From assembly GCA_964384255.1 (NCBI GenBank), contig CAYLKH010000063.1:1-12370 (forward strand): DNA of 12,370 nucleotides, written 5' to 3'. The notes beneath the pieces are model-generated. The model worked only from the letters and a program-made list of their open reading frames with translations, made no database searches and was not told the origin of the DNA. This document shows, piece after piece, positions 1 through 6,900 of this stretch. Source of the DNA: SIG469 sp964384255 (lineage in GTDB: Bacteria; Bacillota; Clostridia; Oscillospirales; Oscillospiraceae). The position numbers and the translations under genes are program-made. Every line of letters starts with the position of its first letter. Positions within the stretch are counted from its first letter, which is position 1.

Positions 1-2
1 TG

Positions 3-77
3 GCGGCCTTTTGAGTGCGCTGCCGAAGGCCGCAAAATCCGTGTCAAAATAGTCCATCGGACTATTTTGACACGCTG
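3..77. repeat. Dispersed 75-bp repeat, copy 1
   Basis: This stretch matches bases 11838-11913 in the same orientation with one substitution and one single-base gap. It contains a small hairpin with 8-base arms GCGGCCTT (3-10) and AAGGCCGC (26-33), followed by the long palindrome at 40-74. It lies downstream of the stop codon of the minus-strand gene that ends at 110. The window begins here, so the element may extend further upstream. No coding capacity is seen. Confidence 0.85.
40..74. repeat. Palindrome, 16-base arms, copy 1 of 3
   Basis: The arms CGTGTCAAAATAGTCC (40-55) and its exact reverse complement (59-74) surround the trinucleotide ATC. Related palindromes lie at 3907-3945 and 11876-11910. 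All three sit at the 3' side of genes. The A-rich and T-rich parts lie inside the arms, so on either strand the RNA would end its stem in a U-rich stretch. That could make it a weak bidirectional terminator or a 3'-end-stabilising hairpin. The role is inferred; the structure is seen directly. Confidence 0.85.
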
Positions 78-109
78 AAAGGCCTTCGTACCTTTGTCTA
101 CAGCCTGAT

Positions 110-349
110 TTATCCGTCTTCCAGGTCGGCCATAGCCTGAGAAAGAACTGTGGCGGCTTTGCGGGCAACCGCTACCTTCTGTTTTGCCCGGGCAAGGCCC
201 CGGCAGACGGTGCTGGGCCTTACGTTACATATCCTTGCGATCTGCACTCCGTTCAGCCCCCGGGCATGAAGGCAATAATATTCATACTGTGTCGGTGTCA
301 GCAGCGAACGGCAAACGCTGTCGACGGTCGCTCTTTTTTCAGCGCTCAT
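110..349 (-). CDS. Sigma-70 region 4-like helix-turn-helix protein
   Basis: This is a 79-residue protein made almost entirely of a helix-turn-helix like region 4 of sigma-70 factors. A 'LLTPTQYEYYCLHARGLN' segment (about 16-33) leads into 'QIARICNVRPSTVCRGLARA' (36-55), where 'STVCRGL' resembles the recognition helix. No sigma region 2 is present, so it is unlikely to be a complete sigma factor and is more likely a small DNA-binding regulator of the kind found in conjugative elements and prophages. An upstream in-frame start at 382 exists, but ATG at 349 is preferred: it has GGAAGG about 9 bases upstream and overlaps the end of the preceding gene by 11 bases, which suggests translational coupling. 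The target is unknown. Confidence 0.75.
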   Translation of the reverse strand: MSAEKRATVDSVCRSLLTPTQYEYYCLHARGLNGVQIARICNVRPSTVCRGLARAKQKVAVARKAATVLSQAMADLEDG

Positions 350-560
350 GGTCGCCCACCTTCCCGCCCCGGGGCCGGTCATAATAATGCTCCATCATCC
401 TGGCCTGGGAGCGAAGCTCCCCCCTGACCTTAAGATAGTGCCTCAGCTTCTCTTCGGTCAGTTTGTCGCCGGGGACCCTGTTTTTTCGCAGGGATTCGAT
501 ACGGGCCGTAAGCCCCTGACAGGTTTTGTAATAATCCATTGATATCTCATACAGAGTCAT
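339..560 (-). CDS. Small charged helical protein of unknown function
   Basis: The 73-residue product is rich in Lys, Arg and Glu. It probably forms a helical or coiled-coil structure over residues 8-57, with a basic, glycine-containing tail ('RPRGGK'). No signal peptide or membrane segment is seen. A GAGGTG ribosome-binding site (566-571) lies 5 bases before the ATG at 560. Its last codons overlap the start of the sigma-like gene by 11 bases, so the two are probably made together and may act together. I do not recognise a family. Similar short proteins next to sigma-like helix-turn-helix genes occur in mobile elements of Firmicutes, which is the only hint to its role. Confidence 0.65.
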   Translation of the reverse strand: MTLYEISMDYYKTCQGLTARIESLRKNRVPGDKLTEEKLRHYLKVRGELRSQARMMEHYYDRPRGGKVGDHER

Positions 561-709
561 AGTATCACCTCATTATAAAGATGTATGCATATGTGTTTAC
601 AATGTTGAAGAAAAGGACACGGCGCAGCAAAGCGTGGGGCGGACCGCAGGAGTGGCGGACGGGACCGGCCGTTGCCAAAATATCCGGTGGATCTGTAGCC
701 GCCGGTTCC

Positions 710-1372
710 TCATCCGCGGCGAATAAACCCCAGCTGACGCAGCCGTATTCTGGCGGCAGTCCGGGAAACTTCAAAACTTTTGCTTATGTAGCTGACGGTC
801 CTGTTGCAGGAGGCTGAATCTTCCCCTTCGATCAGATATGGCCGGGCGGAAAAATGGGGATTGGCGCTGTAAACCGCCTGACTCACTGCCGGAAGGGGCA
901 TCAAAAGGCAGCTGGCCATGGAGTTTGCCTGCCATTCCAGCCAATGCTCGGGAGTTTTGGGATCTGCCTGAAATTCGGGAGCGATGTCCCGGCACAGGCA
1001 GCGCATGGGGTCACCGGAAAATACCTGGCGGTGAAGCAGCCAGTGGGATATTTCGTGGGCCAGAGTAAATCGCTGGCGCAGAGGATGGTCCGGGGATATA
1101 AGCACAGTCCCCTCGTCCATTACCTCCCGGCGATATTCCAGCCCGGTAGTGACATATTCGACTATTCCGGGACCAAAAACCGTCATCCCAAGGATATCTC
1201 CCCGGGGCGACAGGTAACCTTCAAGCACCAGCAGACCCAGATTGTCTGCCAGACGGTAAAGCTCAAGAGGACGGACCTGGCAGGAGCTGCCCGGGACCAG
1301 CTGGTCAAGGGCCTCAAGAGCCATCCGGTCGAGCCGCTGGCGGCTGAACCGGGGGATAAGGTCAGTTGTCAT
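710..1372 (-). CDS. ImmA/IrrE-family zinc metallopeptidase
   Basis: This 220-residue protein carries the zinc-peptidase signature HEISH at 106-110, with His106 and His110 as ligands and Glu107 as the catalytic base. Glu146, in 'WLEWQANSMASCLLMP', fits the third ligand of the ImmA/IrrE family (formerly DUF955). The fold beginning 'RQRFTLAHEISHWLLH' is typical, and the C-terminal part (about 185-220) resembles a small winged-helix segment. In the ICEBs1 and phage systems such proteases cleave the XRE repressor encoded beside them, turning on the element. Here the start codon lies inside the end of the XRE gene (ATGACAACTGA, 11-base overlap), the classic coupled arrangement. The protein is predicted to be cytoplasmic. 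The assignment is firm; that the partner is the adjacent repressor is inferred from position. Confidence 0.92.
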   Translation of the reverse strand: MTTDLIPRFSRQRLDRMALEALDQLVPGSSCQVRPLELYRLADNLGLLVLEGYLSPRGDILGMTVFGPGIVEYVTTGLEYRREVMDEGTVLISPDHPLRQRFTLAHEISHWLLHRQVFSGDPMRCLCRDIAPEFQADPKTPEHWLEWQANSMASCLLMPLPAVSQAVYSANPHFSARPYLIEGEDSASCNRTVSYISKSFEVSRTAARIRLRQLGFIRRG

Positions 1373-1730
1373 TGGGCTTTACCATGCTGTCGATAAAGTC
1401 CTGCCACTGGCGTTCGGAGATCTTATAGTCCCGGGCCTTGCGCAGAGCTACCCGTGCGATGTCGGTGGAGTCGATATAATCCCGCAGGTCGGGATATCCG
1501 TCGTTGCGGCATTTGCCCGCCAGGTCGTAAAACACGTCCCGGTCGGGTCCGGTTATTTCCAGCACCTGCTCAAGGCCGGCCAGAAATTTGTCCGGCGGAG
1601 CATAGCGGTTGCCCCGCTCGACGTCGCTAAGATAGGCCGGGGCCATACCAATGGCTGCGGCGACCCGCCTGAGGGACAGACCCATAGACTCTCTTCGCTG
1701 GCGGATGTAGGTACCAAAAACCTCGTTCAT
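1362..1730 (-). CDS. XRE-family transcriptional repressor (ImmR-like)
   Basis: The 122-residue protein has an N-terminal XRE helix-turn-helix (about residues 5-60). It includes 'LSLRRVAAAIGMAPAYLSDV', followed by 'ERGNRYAPPDKFLAGL', a canonical lambda-repressor-like arrangement. The C-terminal half (65-122) is probably the dimerisation or protease-recognition part. ATG at 1730 is chosen because AAAGGAGC lies upstream, though at a long spacing of about 13 bases. A TTG at 1766 would add 12 residues but has no ribosome-binding site. The gene is first in a two-gene operon with the ImmA-like peptidase. It probably controls its own promoter (1799-1827), which is flanked by CGAAC-type inverted repeats. 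It could instead be a stand-alone stress regulator, because no element genes are visible nearby. Confidence 0.88.
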   Translation of the reverse strand: MNEVFGTYIRQRRESMGLSLRRVAAAIGMAPAYLSDVERGNRYAPPDKFLAGLEQVLEITGPDRDVFYDLAGKCRNDGYPDLRDYIDSTDIARVALRKARDYKISERQWQDFIDSMVKPNDN

Positions 1731-1757
1731 ATAAATCTGCCTGCTCCTTTCCTTTTG

Positions 1758-1776
1758 TGTTCGCAATAAGCGAACA
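1758..1776. promoter_or_regulatory. Inverted repeat in leader of the repressor operon
   Basis: TGTTCGC-AATAA-GCGAACA is a perfect 7-base inverted repeat just upstream of the XRE ribosome-binding site. Its right arm is shared with the CGAAC-type site at 1771-1784. It may be an operator half-site cluster for the XRE protein or a small leader hairpin. Confidence 0.5.
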
Positions 1777-1784
1777 AATGTACG
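1771..1784. promoter_or_regulatory. Imperfect LexA-box-like operator (downstream site)
   Basis: CGAACAAATGTACG differs at one position from the perfect palindrome at 1836-1849. It lies about 15 bases downstream of the -10 element of the minus-strand promoter, inside the expected transcript leader, where bound protein would block transcription. Confidence 0.5.
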
Positions 1785-1798
1785 GTCGATTTACGTTT

Positions 1799-1827
1799 AT
1801 GATACCATCATGACATGGATTTGTCAA
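1799..1827 (-). promoter_or_regulatory. Promoter of the XRE/ImmA operon
   Basis: Read on the minus strand, TTGACA (1822-1827) and TATCAT (1799-1804) are separated by exactly 17 bases. This is a near-consensus housekeeping promoter with its start expected near 1792, leaving a leader of about 60 bases to the ATG at 1730. The two CGAAC-type sites lie on either side. Confidence 0.75.
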
Positions 1828-1835
1828 TAGTTTTG

Positions 1836-1849
1836 CGAACAAATGTTCG
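1836..1849. promoter_or_regulatory. Perfect LexA-box-like palindrome (upstream site)
   Basis: CGAACAAATGTTCG fits the CGAAC-N4-GTTCG form of the LexA (DinR) box of Gram-positive bacteria and is a perfect 6-base inverted repeat. It sits 8 bases upstream of the -35 of the repressor promoter and between that promoter and the divergent beta-helix promoter (1911-1939). It could be bound by LexA or by the XRE protein itself; the sequence cannot decide between them. Confidence 0.55.
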
Positions 1850-1910
1850 GTTTTTCTTGAGCCATTTGTGAAAAAGGTTAAAATACAAACATTTAAACAC
1901 GGAAATGCAA

Positions 1911-1939
1911 TTGAATTTAAATATGGTTTCTGCTAAAAT
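1911..1939 (+). promoter_or_regulatory. Promoter of the beta-helix gene
   Basis: TTGAAT (1911-1916) and TAAAAT (1934-1939) are separated by 17 bases within a very AT-rich stretch (about 1870-1955) that could serve as an UP-like element. The transcript would start near 1946 and run directly into the strong AAAAGGAGG ribosome-binding site ending at 1964. Confidence 0.65.
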
Positions 1940-1975
1940 CAAAAAGCTAAGTATTAAAAGGAGGTATTTTTGTTA

Positions 1976-3859
1976 ATGAAACCTTATGTCAATGAAAACG
2001 GCAAGCTGGTCACCATGCTGGTAGACGGCGTTGAAAAGACTTACGAACCCAACGTTCCCGGCGCAGTTTATGTTGAAACTGATCAGCTGACCGAGCAGCC
2101 CTGCTCCTTCACCGCCAGAGGCATCGAGCCTTATCGTGCAGCCATCTTTGTAGGACCCGAAGGCGTTTCGGACAATATGTCCGTTAAAGCCGCTGTTAAG
2201 GGCGAGATCGGCGAGAAGGAAGCCTGCGGCATCAAGATCGATTCCACCAGCGATAACTTCACCGCTCTGATGGGTGTTGGCGGAACCTACACTATTAAGG
2301 ATTCCGAGTTCAACTTCGTCTCCAAGGCCGACGGTAAGTTCATCTGCGACTTCTCCGGCTATGGCTCTGTTATCACTGCTCTGAAAGGCTCCAAGTTCGT
2401 AGTCGAGAACTCCAAGATCGTCTCCGAAGGCGTTGCAAAGTGCGCTCTGTTCTCCGATGGTCAGTCCCACTGCCTGTTCAACAACTGCGACGTTGAAGTT
2501 CGTGGCGGCCGCCTGTATGAAGGCTACGTCAACTCTGCCGACCAGAAGACCATGGTCGCTCCTCCCTGGGTACTGGGTATCGGCGGCAACGCCCGCGGCA
2601 TCAACCTCGAAGGCGACCGCGGTGCAGCTACCGTTGTCAACACCGATTTCAAGGCCAATCAGTGGGGCGTTCTCTCCACCGACTCCGGCACCAATATGCA
2701 GCTTTATGTCATCGACTCCAAGATGACCCTTATGGGCAAGAATGTTCCCGAATCCGACACTCTTGACCCCTACAGCGTAAACTACGGCTCCGGCTACGGC
2801 ACCTACATCATCGGCAACGCCCACGAAGAATTCTTCGGCGTTGATATGAAGGTCGGCACCTATGGCGCTATCCTCCGCGGCGGCAAGGCTACATATCAGT
2901 CCTCCAAGGGCCTTATGAAGGTCACCTCCCCCGTTACCGGCGAGGTCCTTTACGAAGGCGAAGGTAAGGGCGTCAACACCCGGATCTATTCTGACGCTTT
3001 TGGCTATATGGCCCATGGCGACGGCGTTATCTCCGTTATCGACGGCACCGAGGTCGAATGCAACAACGCCCTGTTCCTGCTGAAATCCAACGGCGTTACC
3101 ATGAATCTGGACAGCTGCGTTATTAAGAACAAAGACGGCATCCTGGTTCAGATGATCGACGACGACGATTCCCTGGTCGGTGCCAACTTCTCCGGCGGCG
3201 CTCCCGCTTTCAACACTGAGTTCAACGAACAGGCCGGTTGGCCCTCTGACAATGGCCTCATCTCCTCCAAGATGCCCAAAGCTCCCGCAGGCGGCCCCGG
3301 CGGTCCTGGTGGTCCCGGTGGCCCTGGCGGTCCTGGTGGCCCCGGCGGTCCTGGCGGCGGAATGCCCGGCGCTCCCGGCGGCGAAGGCGGCCCTGGCCCC
3401 GGCATGAAGGAACCCGACAAGGATTATCCCACCGACAAGAACACCTTCAACGCTACCAACGTTGCTCTCAAGGGCGACCTTTACAACGGCACCGGCTACT
3501 TCGGTCAGGACGCCAAGCCCCTGTATGTCAACCTGGGCGCAGGCGCTGTTCTCGACGGTGCTGTTTCCGCTACTGAGTATATGCACGTCAACGAAAAGGG
3601 ACAGCAGAACACCCACTTTACCATTAAAGAGTTCTATTATCTTGGCCATGTTGCCAACCGTGTATTCTTCAACGGTGACAACAAAGTCGAAGTCGTCCTG
3701 AAGGACGGCGCTGTCTGGAACGTCACCGGCGACGGCATCATCACCGCTCTGACCGTTGGCGAAGGCTGCACCTTCAACGGCAAGGCTTCTATCGACGGCA
3801 AGCAGATCGCTATCGAAGCTGGCAAAAAATACGAAGGCGTTATCGCCATCAGCAAGTAA
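1976..3859 (+). CDS. Large beta-helix protein with Gly-Gly-Pro linker
   Basis: The 627-residue protein appears to be a right-handed parallel beta-helix. From about residue 85 to 400 it is built of short recurring rungs with Asn/Asp turns, for example 'FVVENSKIVSEG', 'FNNCDVEVRGG', 'VVNTDFKANQWGV', 'VIDGTEVECNNALF' and 'MNLDSCVIKNKDGI'. A flexible segment at about 434-477 contains seven Gly-Gly-Pro triplets and then 'GGGMPGAPGG'. A second rung-rich segment (478-627) follows. No signal peptide, membrane segment or sorting signal is seen, so a cytoplasmic location is predicted. Codon use is strikingly uniform (AAC, ATC, TTC, TCC, GTT, GGC), as in highly expressed genes and unlike its neighbours. 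ATG 1976 lies 11 bases after GGAGG; a TTG at 1970 would add two residues. It could be a polysaccharide-lyase-like enzyme, an isomerase or a structural scaffold. No catalytic motif is recognised and the function is unknown. Confidence 0.85.
   Translation: MKPYVNENGKLVTMLVDGVEKTYEPNVPGAVYVETDQLTEQPCSFTARGIEPYRAAIFVGPEGVSDNMSVKAAVKGEIGEKEACGIKIDSTSDNFTALMGVGGTYTIKDSEFNFVSKADGKFICDFSGYGSVITALKGSKFVVENSKIVSEGVAKCALFSDGQSHCLFNNCDVEVRGGRLYEGYVNSADQKTMVAPPWVLGIGGNARGINLEGDRGAATVVNTDFKANQWGVLSTDSGTNMQLYVIDSKMTLMGKNVPESDTLDPYSVNYGSGYGTYIIGNAHEEFFGVDMKVGTYGAILRGGKATYQSSKGLMKVTSPVTGEVLYEGEGKGVNTRIYSDAFGYMAHGDGVISVIDGTEVECNNALFLLKSNGVTMNLDSCVIKNKDGILVQMIDDDDSLVGANFSGGAPAFNTEFNEQAGWPSDNGLISSKMPKAPAGGPGGPGGPGGPGGPGGPGGPGGGMPGAPGGEGGPGPGMKEPDKDYPTDKNTFNATNVALKGDLYNGTGYFGQDAKPLYVNLGAGAVLDGAVSATEYMHVNEKGQQNTHFTIKEFYYLGHVANRVFFNGDNKVEVVLKDGAVWNVTGDGIITALTVGEGCTFNGKASIDGKQIAIEAGKKYEGVIAISK
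3290..3352 (+). repeat. Tandem 9-base Gly-Gly-Pro-coding repeat
   Basis: Seven consecutive Gly-Gly-Pro triplets of codons start at residue 439 of the beta-helix protein. Codons vary between GGC/GGT and CCC/CCT, so the amino-acid pattern is kept while the DNA units differ. This points to selection on the peptide and not to a fresh slippage expansion. The phase also reads as Gly-Pro-Gly, a collagen-like register with glycine instead of the usual third residue. Confidence 0.9.
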
Positions 3860-3870
3860 GCTCAATACAA

Positions 3871-3905
3871 AATCAGCCAGCGGCATGACCTGCCGCTGGC
3901 TGATT
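3871..3905. terminator. Strong hairpin after the beta-helix gene
   Basis: AATCAGCCAGCGGCA (3871-3885) pairs perfectly with 3891-3905 around a 5-base loop, starting 11 bases after the stop codon. No long T-run follows directly, but a second palindrome begins two bases later. The pair probably ends transcription from one or both of the convergent genes. Confidence 0.75.
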
Positions 3906-3906
3906 C

Positions 3907-3945
3907 AGCGTATCAAAATAGTCCAATGGACTATTTTGATACGCT
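3907..3945. repeat. Palindrome, 19-base arms, copy 2 of 3
   Basis: AGCGTATCAAAATAGTCC (3907-3924) and its exact complement (3928-3945) surround AAT, and the outer A and T of that centre can also pair. It has the same core as the palindromes at 40-74 and 11876-11910. Here the GTGTC arm reads GTATC, with the matching change in the opposite arm, so pairing is kept. It lies between two convergent genes. Confidence 0.88.
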
Positions 3946-3957
3946 AATCCTCCAACA

Positions 3958-3979
3958 CCCCCGGGATGCGTCCCGGGGG
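3958..3979 (-). terminator. GC-rich hairpin after the SLH-hydrolase gene
   Basis: CCCCCGGGA (3958-3966) pairs perfectly with TCCCGGGGG (3971-3979) around a 4-base loop, 9 bases beyond the stop codon at 3989. There is no T-run on the minus strand after it, so termination may also rely on the neighbouring palindrome. Confidence 0.6.
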
Positions 3980-3988
3980 AGTTACGTT

Positions 3989-6900
3989 TTATTTGCAGAT
4001 ACCGTCAAGCCATCCGGTGAAGGAGGTGTTCAGTGGCGCGTTTCCGCAGTGGCCCTGATCCCAGGACCAGCCAAGAACGGTGTCGACACCCATCATCCTG
4101 AACATAATATAGCAGTTGAGGGAAATGGTCAGCGCCGTATCCGTATCCTTGGTGCCGGTGACGATACGCACATGCTGGGGCAGTTCAGTCTCGCCGTCGA
4201 CGATATATCGTGTGGGGTTGTAGAGATGAACGATGTTGTTGCCAAATTCGTCCCCTGCCTGAACCTTGGCAATATTGGCGGCATAAGCCTGATACAGCTG
4301 CTCAAAGGTCGCGGCGCTGTCGGCTTCACCGTTGTAGGCGGCAGCCAGCTCGTCATAGCCTCCGGTCATGGCGGCCAGAACATATTCGTCCCAATGGCGG
4401 TAGTCCTGATCGTAGTCACCGAACTCCTGATTCTCTGCCTGACCCAGGTCCACGTCATCGAAGGAAGGGTTGGTCTTGGAACGGCCGGAATAGACAAAGT
4501 AATCGTAAATTGAGAATTCGGCAGTCCACAGGCCGTTTTCGTCACGGCTGATGGTCACCCAGGAGCTGAGGTCGGTGCCGTTGGCGGTCAGGGTGCTGCC
4601 GGTATCGGTGTTGCCGGTGCCGTCAGCATAGCCGGGACCCATGACCCTGCTGGTTTTGCTGTAATGGCCGTTGACGTAAGCTTCGGCGTAGCTTTCGTCG
4701 CCTTCCAGCACCCAGGTCAGGGAGCTTTCGTCCAGATTGTTCAGATACCATTCCAGCGATTCAATAAGCCGGGCTTCAAAGTAATCTACATAGGTGCCGG
4801 TTTTGCCGTCCCGGTTAATGGTCAGGGGTGTTCCGTCCTCGTCCTTAAGGCCAAGTCCGTTGATATAGTCAACATACTCTGCCGCCATTATATGGGACAG
4901 CTGATGGCGGAAATCGGAAAGGTATTTTTCGTTGACAGCATCGTCGGTGGCCAGCTCAAACTGCCATTCATAGGCCATGTTTGCCTCTTCCAGACTGGTG
5001 ATGGGGCTTAAGGGGTCGCAGGCGAACACACCGTCGCTTATTGCGACCGCATTGCCATTTGGGTCCACATATTCCATAATAGCTCCGGATTTTTCCAGAT
5101 AGGGATAATAATCGGGATTATTGCCCATGGCGGCCATCATAATGGCGTGAGCGCCGCCGCCGGAGCCGCCCTTGGTCACGATGCGGTCGGCACAGCCGGG
5201 AACGTTGCCCAGAGCGATGTTGTATTTCAGCCAGCGTACAGCGGCCTTCTGGTCCACCAGACAATAGGGAGCGTCGCCGCAATAATACTGCTGCCCCTCA
5301 GCGTTGACGGCAACGTTGGATTTGCCCCGGTTGCCGCAGGCGACATTGATATAGCCGCTGCTGAGATATCCGGTACCGGCGGTACCGGTAGTGGATGCGC
5401 TGTAACCGGCGGCTCCGGTGTTGAGGATGATCGGAGCTGTGGCGGCGGTATAGCCGTTAACGGTGCCGTCATAGTTGATGGTAAGATCGGGGTTCATATA
5501 GGCGGCGGGGACGGTTATGGATATGCCCTGATAGTCCTCAAGCTCAGGCGACGCAACGCAGACCACCCTGTTGAGCTTATAGCAGTCCACAATGCCGTCC
5601 CTGTCGGAATCCACAGCTTCCCAGCTGTGGTCTGAGCTGTTGGCAACGTTAAGGATAGCGGCAGTCTCTTCTGCTGTGAACCGGGCCTCGGTTTTGCATA
5701 TGCGCTCGATCCACTGGACCAGCTGGCCGTCATAGTCGGCCGAGCCGTGACCCTGACCCCATACCAGACCGTAGTTTACAGAAACGTCCTCCTTATTCAG
5801 GGCGAGGGCGAGATTCATACCTGCGGTAAAGGCGGTGTGATTGTCTTTCGTGCCTACCCGGATGCGGAACCAGGGAGCGGTGTCGCACTCTTTATCGGTT
5901 CCGATATAATTCATGGGGTTCATCAGGGCGCGGATATCGGTTTCGTACCCGGAAATTGCGTCGATGTCTTCTTCAAAGGCGGCTACAAGAGCATCATAGC
6001 TTTCAAAACCGGTGTATTCGATGTCAGCCTCGCTCCAGCTTTCGCCGCCGATGGACCTGACAGCGGCCAAAACGCTGTCGCTGTAATGGCGATAGTCTTT
6101 ATCTTCGGTGCCGAATACCTGGTTTTCAGACGAAGAGTTTGTCAGGCTGTCGAAGGAGGTGGTGGTCTTCATGGCGCTGAGACAGTTATTGAGAAAATCT
6201 TCAAGGGAGGTCATTTCCACCTTTACGCCGCTGGCGAAGGTCGCCGTCTGGCTGGGGCCGGTGGAGGCGGTAGACATTTCGTAGCTTATGGATACCCATT
6301 GACCGTCGGCGTTCAGCTTTGCCACAAATTCGTCGCAAAGGTCCTGGTCAAGGTAGGTATAGCTGGACATACCGGTGGAGGTCTTGCCATAGGTGGTTTC
6401 GAGATAAGTCGCCAGACTTTCCTCCAGAACGGTCAGCAGATATTCGCAATAGCTGCCTTCCCGCAAACCTTCCAGAGTAAGGGCGTCTCCGTCTTTATCA
6501 GTCAGCTCAAGGCCGTTGACATAGTCCACATAGCTGCCTGCCAGAGCGGTCGCCAGCTCGGTACGGAAATCCGACAGATCGTCCCCCGGGCCGAACTGCC
6601 ATGCGTAGGCGGCGTCGGCGTTGTCAAGGTCCGTGATGGGGCAATAGCACATGGCGGCGTAAACGTCGTCAGTAACGGTCATGTCGGCGCCAATGGCTTC
6701 GAGATAAGGGAAATAGTCGTCGCTGTTGCCGGTAGCGCCCAGCAGGCTGGACAATGCGCCCCCGGCACTGACACCAACGGAAACTATTTTGTCACTGCTG
6801 CCGGGGATCTGGCTGTCGTTAGCCTTGAGCCAGCGAACAGCGGCCTTCAGGTCAACGATGGCGGCAGGAGCCTTGCCGTTATAGCTTCCGTCCTCAGCTG

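Noticed and set aside
572..577. TATAAT on the minus strand as the -10 of the small-protein operon
   Set aside because: It abuts the ribosome-binding site at 566-571, so the transcript would start inside or after that site. A promoter here could not be placed with confidence.
3290..3352. Repeated 9-base units as a CRISPR array or slippage locus
   Set aside because: The units are contiguous, have no spacers, are in frame and encode Gly-Gly-Pro with varied codons, so they are a protein repeat.
1973..3886. A 637-codon open frame antisense to the beta-helix gene
   Set aside because: It results from the highly regular codon use of the real gene, which avoids stops on the other strand. It has no ribosome-binding site, no recognisable domain and a low-complexity Ala/Gly/Val composition.
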